A stretch of DNA of 64,000 nucleotides, taken from assembly GCF_008935075.1 (NCBI RefSeq), contig NZ_CP044545.1, forward strand, positions 1,205,501-1,269,500. The letters are read 5' to 3'. Each line of letters starts with the position of its first letter. Positions within the stretch are counted from its first letter, which is position 1. The stretch is from Pradoshia sp. D12 (GTDB lineage Bacteria; Bacillota; Bacilli; Bacillales; Pradoshiaceae). The notes under the pieces are model-generated. The model saw nothing but the letters and a program-made list of their open reading frames with translations, ran no database searches and was not told where the DNA came from. Positions 54,741-63,316 of the stretch are shown piece after piece. The translations under genes and the position numbers were made by a program.

Positions 54741-55238
54741 ATGAAACAAATTAGGACTAATCGCATTCTTATCTTTCCTTGTTCCATCTCATTGGCTAAG
54801 TCCCTTATTTTGTACCCGTATGATTTCAAAATGGTATCGCCGGTAATTGTTCCTGAATCTTTCCCATCTGATCGCGTAAAATGTATACTCCCTCTTTTAA
54901 TAGAATTATATGAATTGGAAGGTGGGGATGTAGGTTGGTGGATCTGTTTTATTATTGATTTGCAAAGCCAAAAATTCATTGGAGAATTGGAGTTGGAGGG
55001 AGAAGGTGAAAAATTAACCTTTTCCTTAAGCTTTACAGATGCTCAGACAGAAAAAGAGTTTGTTTCTGAAGTTATGGAGGGTTTTTTCTATTATATTCAT
55101 AAAATAGGGATTGCCCAAATGATCCAAACAGAAATAGCAGATAAACGTTTTTATTATAAGGAAACCTTAAAAAAGTATGGATTTAAAGCAGTGGGAGTGG
55201 AGGGGGATTATTGTTTAATGAGAAAAAAAATAAAATAA
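54741..55238 (+). CDS. GNAT-fold acetyltransferase-like protein, possibly degenerate
   Basis: 165 residues after a GGAGGTG ribosome site. The order of elements fits RimJ/RimL-type GNAT proteins: RTNRILIFPCSISLAKS, SPVIVPESFPSD, VGWWICFIIDLQSQKFIGEL, and a final YYKETLKKYGFKAVGVEGDY resembling the S..vlekcGF ending. The canonical acetyl-CoA loop (Q/RxxGxG/A) is not recognisable; its place reads EFVSEVMEGFFYYIHK. It may bind CoA in a divergent way or have lost activity. Not part of the cta operon. Confidence 0.65.
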   Translation: MKQIRTNRILIFPCSISLAKSLILYPYDFKMVSPVIVPESFPSDRVKCILPLLIELYELEGGDVGWWICFIIDLQSQKFIGELELEGEGEKLTFSLSFTDAQTEKEFVSEVMEGFFYYIHKIGIAQMIQTEIADKRFYYKETLKKYGFKAVGVEGDYCLMRKKIK

Positions 55239-55272
55239 GCCTGCGGAGATCATACAATCTGCAGGCTTATTT
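55233..55272. terminator. Bidirectional terminator
   Basis: 12-bp perfect stem AAATAAGCCTGC / GCAGGCTTATTT with an inner AGAT/ATCT pair, between convergent genes. Confidence 0.9.
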
Positions 55273-55281
55273 AATAATCCT

Positions 55282-55647
55282 TTATTCCACTTCTACAAAT
55301 ATATCCAGTTCAGCTTTAACTGCCGCAAGAACTGTCTCGCATTGTTTTTGAAGAGATGTAGGAAAATGCTCTGTTTCACCATATTCAACACCATGTGGAT
55401 AATAGTGTTTACCTAGGACTGGTGTCATGAGTTGGATAGTTGCCCGATGTGCACCTACGTCACCTTCAACCGCATAGCCAAAGACACGTAAATAAAAAGT
55501 GCCATCCCTTAATTCATATTTCTTATCGTAGGATACGCGTTCGTAATCCCATTGTTCGGCTCTGACTAAACCGTTTTCACTCATAACCTCATCTAGCCTG
55601 TTAAGGTTAACTTGGTATTTTTCAAGTCCTGTATTTTCAAATCTCAT
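55282..55647 (-). CDS. YugN-like family protein
   Basis: 121 residues. MRFENTGLEKYQVNLNRLDE, EQWDYERVSYDKKYELRDGT and GKHYYPHGVEYGETEHFPTS are close to YugN of B. subtilis. Soluble, function unknown. AGGAGG ribosome site. A YugN-like gene is not in this neighbourhood in B. subtilis, so this is a local difference. Confidence 0.87.
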   Translation of the reverse strand: MRFENTGLEKYQVNLNRLDEVMSENGLVRAEQWDYERVSYDKKYELRDGTFYLRVFGYAVEGDVGAHRATIQLMTPVLGKHYYPHGVEYGETEHFPTSLQKQCETVLAAVKAELDIFVEVE

Positions 55648-55867
55648 CTTATTTCCTCCTATCCCCTTTTAGAAAATGCTTTGTTCGGTATGAAACAAGT
55701 TTTGGAAATTCTCAATTTTAATTTTAGTATTATTTTACCTTATCTGCAATAAATTGTTCTTTTATAGAGGCAGAAAGGTAAATTCGTTCATTTTGCTATC
55801 CAATATGTTTATATTATACTTATTTTTCATTGTTTACATTTAAGTGATAGGTTTGTTTGAATTCTAA

Positions 55868-55876
55868 TGGTATAAT
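55868..55876 (+). promoter_or_regulatory. Extended -10 promoter of ylbC
   Basis: TGG-TATAAT, perfect hexamer with the extended element, 25 bp before the AGGAGGG ribosome site of ylbC. No convincing -35 hexamer. Confidence 0.6.
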
Positions 55877-55920
55877 AAAAAAATATAAAGTAAGAATGAC
55901 AGGAGGGACCACCTCTGAAA

Positions 55921-56985
55921 TTGGTCTTTAGGGTTTTCTTTAGTTTAATTTTAATCACCATCTTCGGCATCTATGTAACGGTTAAAGATGATGTCAAAGA
56001 AAATACAGCTATCATTGATCAAAATTCCGTTAATGAAAATACAATGGAAACTTCGGATAAGATTAAAGAATTAACAGATAACGAATCCAGACCTGAACAG
56101 GGTGTATCTAAATGGATTGGTAAAACCAGTAATCAGTTACTGGATGAATATGGGGAGCCAGACCGTATTGATCCTTCAGCTTATGGATATAACTGGTGGA
56201 TCTATAATGATACATTAAGTAAGTATATACAATTTGGCGTAAACGAAAAAGATAAAAAAATTGTAACCCTATACAGTTCAGCAGAAGATATTAATTTATA
56301 TCCATTCTTTATTGATCAAACAGTGGAGTCCTTGTATAAGGAATTGAATATGAATAGTTATATAGAACTGAATTGGAAAGGCACTGAATATCGTTTCGAG
56401 TTGTCGGAAGAAGATCTTCATTATCGCCCTCTAATAAAGTTTGGCGATATGTATGCTCAGGTTTATTTGGATAAAATTCTCGGTCAGGTATCAGGTGTGA
56501 GGTTTATGGATGCAAAGACATTGATTATGCATAAGCCATATGAGCTGACATACCGTGGAGAATTGGATGAACCTGAAGAGTTAACGGATGAAGAATGGAA
56601 GCTGGTTGAAGAAGGAAGTCAGCAGCAAATTCTTGATTTGACAAATATCATACGAACACGTTTTGACTTAGGTACCCTTGAATTTGATGAAAAAATTTCA
56701 GCTGTGGCATTTAAACATAGCGAAGACATGATGGTGAATGAGTATTTCGATCATGTATCACCCGATGATAAAGATGTTGGTGATCGTTTGAAGGAAGGCG
56801 GTGTTTCTTACTACTCAGCTGGCGAAAACATAGCTGCTCAGTATACAGATGCAATTGCGGCTGTTGAAGGATGGTTAAATAGTAAAGGGCACAGAGATAT
56901 AATGTTAAATGAAGATTTTACGCGCCTTGGTGTGGGAGTATATAAAAGATACTATACTCAAAACTTTGTTGCGTTATCTGATTAA
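55921..56985 (+). CDS. ylbC: CAP-domain (SCP/PR-1) secreted or membrane-anchored protein YlbC
   Basis: 354 residues from the TTG at 55921. Hydrophobic signal/anchor at the N-terminus, then a CAP-associated N-terminal domain (WIGKTSNQLLDEYGEPDRID ... IYNDTLSKYIQFGV), then a C-terminal CAP domain (LDLTNIIRTRFDL, HSEDMMVNEYFDHVSP, AGENIAAQYTDA, GHRDIMLNEDFTRLGVG, YYTQNFV). A CTG six bases upstream (55915) is better spaced from AGGAGGG (7 nt versus 13) and would give MKLVFRVFF; see findings. Function unknown; B. subtilis YlbC matches in architecture. Confidence 0.92.
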   Translation: MVFRVFFSLILITIFGIYVTVKDDVKENTAIIDQNSVNENTMETSDKIKELTDNESRPEQGVSKWIGKTSNQLLDEYGEPDRIDPSAYGYNWWIYNDTLSKYIQFGVNEKDKKIVTLYSSAEDINLYPFFIDQTVESLYKELNMNSYIELNWKGTEYRFELSEEDLHYRPLIKFGDMYAQVYLDKILGQVSGVRFMDAKTLIMHKPYELTYRGELDEPEELTDEEWKLVEEGSQQQILDLTNIIRTRFDLGTLEFDEKISAVAFKHSEDMMVNEYFDHVSPDDKDVGDRLKEGGVSYYSAGENIAAQYTDAIAAVEGWLNSKGHRDIMLNEDFTRLGVGVYKRYYTQNFVALSD

Positions 56986-56992
56986 ATGATAC

Positions 56993-57038
56993 AAAAAAGA
57001 GCACTGAAGGAAAGTATTTCTCCTCAGTGCTCTTTTTT
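56993..57038 (+). terminator. Terminator of ylbC
   Basis: AAAAAAGAGCACTGA / TCAGTGCTCTTTTTT stem with an inner GGA..TCC pairing. Confidence 0.93.
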
Positions 57039-57162
57039 GTGTGTAAATATTATTTGTATAAAGGAAGTCTATGTGCGGAATTCTTTGGAAATATGCATCA
57101 CTTTTCTATATTTCGAAACATATACTACCCTAGGCGTATGTCATGTGGTGAGGTGAAATTAA

Positions 57163-57564
57163 ATGGATGATTCCAAATTGCATCCTTCTGTCCAGGATTT
57201 TAAGCTTTTTCTTAAGAGTAATCCGAAAATCGTAAAAGATGTAAGAATGGGTAAGAAAACATGGCAGGAAATTTATGAAGATTGGTCTTTGCTGGGTGAT
57301 CAGGATGAAGTGTGGAATGAATATAAAGAGGAAAAAAAGGAAAAGGATGAGACTGAAAAAACAGATAAGGGCGAGTTTATTTCGCAGCTTTTAAATCAAC
57401 TTAAAAAAATGGACCCTGATCAAATTCAAAAACAAATTGGGAATTTTAGTCAGGTTTTAGGAGTGGTTCAGGGAGTCATGTCTCAATTTCAATCTTCCGG
57501 ACAATCAGAAAGTGCACCACCTTCCGTCCAGAATAATCATCCTTTCAAATTTCGGCAAGATTAG
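57163..57564 (+). CDS. ylbD: YlbD, putative spore coat protein
   Basis: 133 residues. LHPSVQDFKLFLKSNPKIVK and GKKTWQEIYEDWSLLGDQDE are the conserved N-terminus; then a charged linker (EEKKEKDETEKTDKGE), and a Gln/Met-rich C-terminal region. YlbD-type proteins are listed as putative coat proteins. Followed at 18 nt by ylbE, so the two form an operon. Confidence 0.92.
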   Translation: MDDSKLHPSVQDFKLFLKSNPKIVKDVRMGKKTWQEIYEDWSLLGDQDEVWNEYKEEKKEKDETEKTDKGEFISQLLNQLKKMDPDQIQKQIGNFSQVLGVVQGVMSQFQSSGQSESAPPSVQNNHPFKFRQD

Positions 57565-57582
57565 CTAGGTAGGAGTGAGAGC

Positions 57583-57822
57583 TTGAGACAAGATATCTAT
57601 GAATTAATTGAGGCAGATGAAGATTTACTGAGTTTTTTGAGGCAACAACCAATCTGGTACAGACGTTTGTGCAGAAATCCACAGGATTTTTCGAAATTTG
57701 ATACTGAAGCTAAGTACTTTTTTAAAAAAACGATTCCGGATCGTGTTCATCAGCTTTCAAACAGCGTTCAAATGGCTTCTATGATGGTTTCGATGTTTCA
57801 GTCAATGAATACTGGTGAATAA
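57583..57822 (+). CDS. ylbE: YlbE-like protein
   Basis: 79 residues, TTG start with TAGGAGTGAG upstream. LRQQPIWYRRLCRNPQDFSK and FFKKTIPDRVHQLSNSVQMA identify YlbE. Small, function unknown. Cotranscribed with ylbD. Confidence 0.92.
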   Translation: MRQDIYELIEADEDLLSFLRQQPIWYRRLCRNPQDFSKFDTEAKYFFKKTIPDRVHQLSNSVQMASMMVSMFQSMNTGE

Positions 57823-58011
57823 CGGTTCCTAAAAAAATGAGGACGTTCTGTAAGAGTAGATGAAGTAAGGGGTGTTTGGCAGCGAATTACTTCTTCTACT
57901 TACCAAAGTAATAGGGGACAAGCCATATATCTTTTATAGGTGGATAATATTTCTAAGTTATAGCATCCTTGGATATTACATGGTATGATAAAGTTGGAGG
58001 TGAGTATTTTC

Positions 58012-58449
58012 ATGCTTGCTACTATTGAAACGGTTGAAATCATTGACCATGCTGAACAATTGGCTAAAGATATAATGAACTCAGATATAGCTAAGCAATA
58101 CTTTTTAAGTTTAACTCAGATGTATAAGGATAAAACGGCCCAGAAAAAAATTCAAGCGTTTAATTCTTTAAAGGACGCTTACGAAGAAGTACAGCGTTTC
58201 GGAAGATACCATCCGGATTATCGTACTGTCTCTAAAGCAATTCGTGAGGCTAAAAGAGAAATGGACCTTCATCCATCTGTTATTGAATATAAACAGGCTG
58301 AAACAAACTTACAGCAATTACTTGATGAAATTAGTATGCTGATTGGTCATTCAGTATCCCCTCATATAAAAGTCCCGACAGGAAATCCGTTTTTTGAATC
58401 ATCCTGTAGCGGAGGCTGTGGCAGCGGAGGAAGCTGTGGATGTTCCTGA
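58012..58449 (+). CDS. ylbF: YlbF (RicF), Y-complex subunit affecting RNase Y and biofilm/competence/sporulation
   Basis: 145 residues from the ATG at 58012 with GGAGGTGAG; the open frame begins nine codons earlier. Helical YlbF/YmcA domain: IIDHAEQLAKDIMNSDIAKQ and LKDAYEEVQRFGRYHPDYRT. The C-terminus is SCSGGCGSGGSCGCS, with four or more cysteines that in B. subtilis take part in [4Fe-4S] cluster binding of the YlbF-YmcA-YaaT complex. That complex guides RNase Y processing of operon mRNAs and stimulates the Spo0 phosphorelay. Confidence 0.93.
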   Translation: MLATIETVEIIDHAEQLAKDIMNSDIAKQYFLSLTQMYKDKTAQKKIQAFNSLKDAYEEVQRFGRYHPDYRTVSKAIREAKREMDLHPSVIEYKQAETNLQQLLDEISMLIGHSVSPHIKVPTGNPFFESSCSGGCGSGGSCGCS

Positions 58450-58462
58450 TAGGAACGAGAAA

Positions 58463-58497
58463 AAAAGGCAATCCCAGAACAAATGGGGTTGCCTTTT
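58463..58497 (+). terminator. Terminator of ylbF
   Basis: AAAAGGCAATCCC / GGGGTTGCCTTTT stem, 12-13 bp, just after the stop. Confidence 0.9.
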
Positions 58498-58797
58498 GGT
58501 ATATGGCCGAAATTAGATTTTGTAGCAACTAATACAAACGTTGAGGTTGTATGATAAACCTATCCGATTCTCCATAGGAAAGTGGGATCGATATCTTTTC
58601 TATTATGCAGTTTCATTTAAAGTACTCCTATCATACTTGATATAAACTCTGATAGTGCAGACCTATCCAAGGAGATAATCGAGTTAGTTGCAATCTCTAG
58701 ATTTATTCACTAATTCTGCATAGCATTTCTAAATATTGATACATCTTTTAGTAATATGGTACACTAAATATAAATTGCATCCTAAAGGGGTATGTAT
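58498..58797 (+). promoter_or_regulatory. Spacer upstream of ylbG with a sigma-A-like promoter
   Basis: Non-coding AT-rich spacer of 300 bp. TTGATA at 58736-58741, 18 nt, TACACT at 58760-58765 is a plausible promoter 33 bp before the ylbG start. Nothing else recognised. Confidence 0.5.
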
Positions 58798-59070
58798 ATG
58801 TTTGTAGAAAGGCAAAGCCTGATTGTTTGGCTGCATAGTCTAAAACAAGTGAAAACTCTGCGTAAAACAGGCAATCTGCATTATGTTTCCCGCAAATTAA
58901 AATATGCCGTATTATATGTAAATATGGACGAAATAGAAGCAGTTTCAGAAAAATTATCTTCCTATGCTTTTGTCAAAAAAGTTGAATTTTCTCAAAAACC
59001 TTTTATTAAAACTGAATTTGAGAGTAAAAAGCATGAAAAAGAAAAGGAAGAATATAGAATAGGCATTTAA
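58798..59070 (+). CDS. ylbG: YlbG family protein (DUF2129)
   Basis: 90 residues, the family length, from the ATG at 58798 that AAAGGGG serves (7 nt); an ATG six bases earlier is too close. ERQSLIVWLHSLKQVKTLRK and GNLHYVSRKLKYAVLYVNMD are diagnostic; the tail is very charged. Function unknown. Confidence 0.93.
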   Translation: MFVERQSLIVWLHSLKQVKTLRKTGNLHYVSRKLKYAVLYVNMDEIEAVSEKLSSYAFVKKVEFSQKPFIKTEFESKKHEKEKEEYRIGI

Positions 59071-59072
59071 AG

Positions 59073-59100
59073 AAAACCGGATCCTAATGGGTCCGGTTTT
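59073..59100. terminator. Bidirectional terminator
   Basis: AAAACCGGATCC / GGGTCCGGTTTT 12-bp stem (one G-T pair), TAAT loop, T-rich on both strands. Confidence 0.92.
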
Positions 59101-59103
59101 TCT

Positions 59104-59493
59104 TTATTGCCATGGGGGTAAAAAACGGTTCATGCGCAGGATACCTATTAAATACTGATAATAAAGGTCAGGGTCAGCAAAAGTAGATGAATGCCTAACT
59201 TCCAACGATATAATTTCTTTACCTTGCTCCTTGGCTGCTTGGTCAAAAAGTTCATAACGCTTGCTTGGCTTATTAACTAAAACAGGTATTCCTTCTCTGC
59301 AAATATAAAGTGGGATGAAGTCGCCATAGCTTGATTTTTTCATAACCAATACAAACGACATGACTTTGCCGCTAGGTCCCTCTGACTGTAAGCATAAAAA
59401 ATAATTGATTCGATATTGATTAGCCTTTGCTAATTCCAATAGCTCATAAAGGTCAGAATATCCGGGGCCTAGTTCTATAAAACGTTGATTCAT
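59104..59493 (-). CDS. Conserved hypothetical protein, 129 residues
   Basis: RFIELGPGYSDLYELLELAK, YFLCLQSEGPSGKVMSFVLV and YYQYLIGILRMNRFLPPWQ. Soluble alpha/beta protein without signal peptide or obvious catalytic motif. I do not recognise the family with certainty. It lies on the minus strand between ylbG and the ylbH leader. Ribosome site AGGAGG. Confidence 0.85.
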   Translation of the reverse strand: MNQRFIELGPGYSDLYELLELAKANQYRINYFLCLQSEGPSGKVMSFVLVMKKSSYGDFIPLYICREGIPVLVNKPSKRYELFDQAAKEQGKEIISLEVRHSSTFADPDLYYQYLIGILRMNRFLPPWQ

Positions 59494-59691
59494 TCTTGTT
59501 TTTCCTCCTGTAAATCGGATATTGATAAGTGTATCATAATCCGGTCTAGTTCATCAGGAATATAAATGTATCCCAATAAAGTGTTCGAATCAACTGTTCT
59601 ATTAATCAAATTAGTTATTTTTGAAACTGTCCACCTTGTTCACTGTGGAAAAAATGGGTGTCGGTTGATCTGTAGTTAATTCACCTAAAAG

Positions 59692-59857
59692 AAAAGCCCT
59701 GGCACACATAGGCGCCAGGGCTTCCTTCTACGCGCTTTTACAAACGCAGAAGGCAAAGGGAGAGGAGAAACCGGAGGAAGAACTTATGGGGAAACGTAAG
59801 TCTTCTCCGCGGTTGGCAACAACACCTCTGAAGATGTTGTTGTTAGTAGTATGACCA
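59692..59857 (+). ncRNA. ylbH leader, structured RNA upstream of rsmD
   Basis: Four consecutive hairpins: AAGCCCTGGC/GCCAGGGCTT (59694-59723); CCTTCT/AGAAGG with inner GCG/CGC (59724-59753); a stem joining the GGAGGAAGAACTTA and TAAGTCTTCTCC segments (59771-59812); CAACAACA/TGTTGTTG (59817-59842). The 3' hairpin region is GC-richer than the surroundings. It lies 115 bp before rsmD (ylbH), where a conserved 'ylbH leader' motif of Bacillus is known from comparative genomics. Its ligand or function is not known to me. See findings for the embedded ORF. Confidence 0.75.
59786..59854 (+). CDS. Candidate leader peptide inside the ylbH leader, 22 residues
   Basis: ATG at 59786 is preceded by GGAGGAAG with 6-nt spacing, an excellent ribosome site. 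The peptide begins MGKRKSSPRLATTP and continues KMLLLVV to a TGA at 59852: a basic front and hydrophobic end. The start codon lies in the third hairpin, so translation would disturb the RNA fold. No evidence of expression; could be accidental. Confidence 0.4.
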   Translation: MGKRKSSPRLATTPLKMLLLVV

Positions 59858-59970
59858 AATCAACCTGAACTATTCACTGATCGCAGAAATTTGATTTCTA
59901 TTTGTGAAATCAAGATTTTGTGGTAGGATATTTTAGAAAGTTGAATACATATGAAATTTGGTGACAGATT

Positions 59971-61031
<1,061 letters not shown>

Positions 61032-61061
61032 AATGTACTCATTTATATTGCTGTTAAAAAG

Positions 61062-61096
61062 AAGCCAATCCTACTTAAATTAGGGATTGGCTTTTT
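61062..61096. terminator. Bidirectional terminator between coaD and ylbJ
   Basis: AAGCCAATCCTA / TAGGGATTGGCTT stem, T-rich both ways (TTTTTA on plus, CTTTTTAA on minus). The right arm ends at the ylbJ stop codon. Confidence 0.88.
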
Positions 61097-62324
61097 ATAT
61101 GGATTTCCTATACTGTATGTATAATAAAAGGGTGTAGCCAGCCAAAGAAAGAATAGTAATCAATGCACCGTAATTAAGGAAGAAACTGAAGATAGTGCTG
61201 GATAATCCCTGCGTTTCCATTGAAAAAACAAATTCGGTGATTGATGTATTTTCAGAAGTAGATAATCGCAGATATACAGGTTTCCACAAAATCAATGTAA
61301 GTATCGCAGCAAAAAATGTATGGATGAGGCGTGCAAGAAAGAATGGTTTAAAGCGTATATCTGTTTCGGCTAAGATGCTGGCAACTTGAGCTTGTATACT
61401 GAATCCTCCAAATGCGAGTAAAGCACTGACTATGATTGCTTGTGTCAATAGTGTTGCACCGCCAGCTTGGCTTGTTAATTGCGATCCCAACGTGATTTCA
61501 AATAACCCCGAAATAAAAGGGATGCTTAAAGTAGATGGCAGATGAAGCGTGTGGAACAGGCTGCTGAAAATGGATGCAAAGAAGCTGGTAATATGTAAGT
61601 GAAACAATAGCTTGTTGATCACGGAAAAAATAATGATAAATCCTCCAATCATCAAAAGGGTTTGTATGGAGGAATTAACTGCGTCTCCTAATATTTTTCC
61701 AAATGGCCGCTGGTCATTTAGACGGGTACGGTGCATACTTTTTAAAGCTGTCATGATTGGGAAAATACTTGTATCTTTTTTACTGCGGTTAAGATTTTTT
61801 TTCTCTTCATTTCTCCCGTAAAACCTCATTACTAAACCGACGAAAATATTCGCTGCATAATGAGTTAATCCTAAAAGTATTCCAAGTTTAGCATTATTAA
61901 AAAAACCGATAGATACAGCACCGAAAATAAATAATGGATTCGATGAGCTGGTAAACGACACTAACCGTTCAGCTTCTATTCTGGATAGCTGACCTTCATC
62001 TCTCAGCCTAGCTGTTAGTTTTGCTCCAGAAGGATTACCGGATGCAAGTCCCATTGCCCATACAAATCCTCCTACTCCTGGTACCTTAAACAATGGACGC
62101 ATTAGTGGCTCTAAAAAGACACCCAGTAGTTTTACGACACCAAATGCAATCAACATTTCTGCAATAATTAAAAAAGGCAATAAGGAAGGAAAGACAATTT
62201 CAAGCCATATATTCAACCCTCGAACAGAGGCTTCGAAGGCTTCCTGTGGCATCAAGATCAATGCAGCTGCCATAATAACTGCAATTAACGCAAAAAGCAT
62301 TGATTTTAAGATTGATTTATCCAA
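61095..62324 (-). CDS. ylbJ: Sporulation integral membrane protein YlbJ
   Basis: 409 residues with about nine membrane segments and two nucleoside-recognition (gate) type halves: LEIVFPSLLPFLIIAEMLIA, GLASGNPSGAKLTARLRDEG, LVSFTSSSNPLFIFGAVSIG, and QTLLMIGGFIIIFSVINKLL. In B. subtilis ylbJ is made in the mother cell (sigma-E) and is needed for heat-resistant spores. I did not identify a sigma-E promoter with confidence. Divergent from ylbK. Confidence 0.95.
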   Translation of the reverse strand: MDKSILKSMLFALIAVIMAAALILMPQEAFEASVRGLNIWLEIVFPSLLPFLIIAEMLIAFGVVKLLGVFLEPLMRPLFKVPGVGGFVWAMGLASGNPSGAKLTARLRDEGQLSRIEAERLVSFTSSSNPLFIFGAVSIGFFNNAKLGILLGLTHYAANIFVGLVMRFYGRNEEKKNLNRSKKDTSIFPIMTALKSMHRTRLNDQRPFGKILGDAVNSSIQTLLMIGGFIIIFSVINKLLFHLHITSFFASIFSSLFHTLHLPSTLSIPFISGLFEITLGSQLTSQAGGATLLTQAIIVSALLAFGGFSIQAQVASILAETDIRFKPFFLARLIHTFFAAILTLILWKPVYLRLSTSENTSITEFVFSMETQGLSSTIFSFFLNYGALITILSLAGYTLLLYIQYRKSI

Positions 62325-62524
62325 TTTATATCCCTTCCCTTATTAAATTTAAGCGTGGTAAATAATCTGGTGCTAAAATATATTTAGTAAAATCAAAAGA
62401 AGTTTTGTATATAGCTGGGTTGTCCCCAATAACAAAATATACTCAAAGTAAAATAATTTAGAACTAAGACTCCTATTAAGGGAACATGCCTTAAATCAGT
62501 ACGGATAAAGGAGAGTCAAAAGAA

Positions 62525-63316
62525 ATGGAACCTAAAATTGGATTAGCGCTTGGCTCTGGTGGTGCAAGGGGATTTGCACATATTGGTTTATTAAAAGTGC
62601 TAAATAGTGAAGGTATAAATATCGACTGCATAGCCGGGAGCAGTATGGGAGCTTTAATAGGCAGTTTTTATGCAAGTGGATCAGATTTAGAACTGCTGCA
62701 AAAAGTTTCGTTGCAATTTAAAAGAAAATACTTTATGGATCTGACTGTACCCAGATTAGGTTTTGTAGCCGGGAAAAAGATTGAGGAATACATTCGATTA
62801 TTTACAAAAAATCAAAATATAGAGGATCTTTCAATTCCATTGGCTATAGTGGCAACGGATATAGAAAAAGGAGAGAGAGTTATTTTTACGGAAGGTCCTG
62901 TTTATGAAGCGGTAAGAGCAAGTATTTCTATACCAGGCATTTTTGTGCCCAAAAGGATTAATGGGAAATTACTTGTAGATGGAGGATTAATGGATCGGGT
63001 CCCTGTATCGGTTGTGAAAGAAATGGGAGCGGATATTGTGATTGCAAGCGATGTCTCTGCAACAAGAGGAGATACGGATATTGAATCTATATACGATGTT
63101 ATTTTTAAAAGTTTAGATATACTGCAAATGGAAATTGTCAAAATGAAAGGGATTAACGCTGACGTAATGATTCAGCCTGCTGTAGAATCATTTAGTTCAT
63201 TGGCATTTACAAACATTCTTGAAATTATTATGATTGGGGAGCAAGAAGCAAGAAAAAAACTGCCGGAGATTAAAGAGGCCATACAACATTGGAAGGAGAA
63301 AAAAGATGAAGCATAA
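62525..63316 (+). CDS. ylbK: Patatin-like phospholipase YlbK
   Basis: 263 residues. Oxyanion loop LGSGGARG (9-16), nucleophile elbow GSSMG with S40, and the catalytic aspartate in LLVDGGLMD. Bacterial patatin family (YchK/RssA type), with likely acyl-hydrolase activity on phospholipids; the true substrate is unknown. Overlaps ylbL by 11 nt, so the pair is translationally linked. Confidence 0.95.
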   Translation: MEPKIGLALGSGGARGFAHIGLLKVLNSEGINIDCIAGSSMGALIGSFYASGSDLELLQKVSLQFKRKYFMDLTVPRLGFVAGKKIEEYIRLFTKNQNIEDLSIPLAIVATDIEKGERVIFTEGPVYEAVRASISIPGIFVPKRINGKLLVDGGLMDRVPVSVVKEMGADIVIASDVSATRGDTDIESIYDVIFKSLDILQMEIVKMKGINADVMIQPAVESFSSLAFTNILEIIMIGEQEARKKLPEIKEAIQHWKEKKDEA

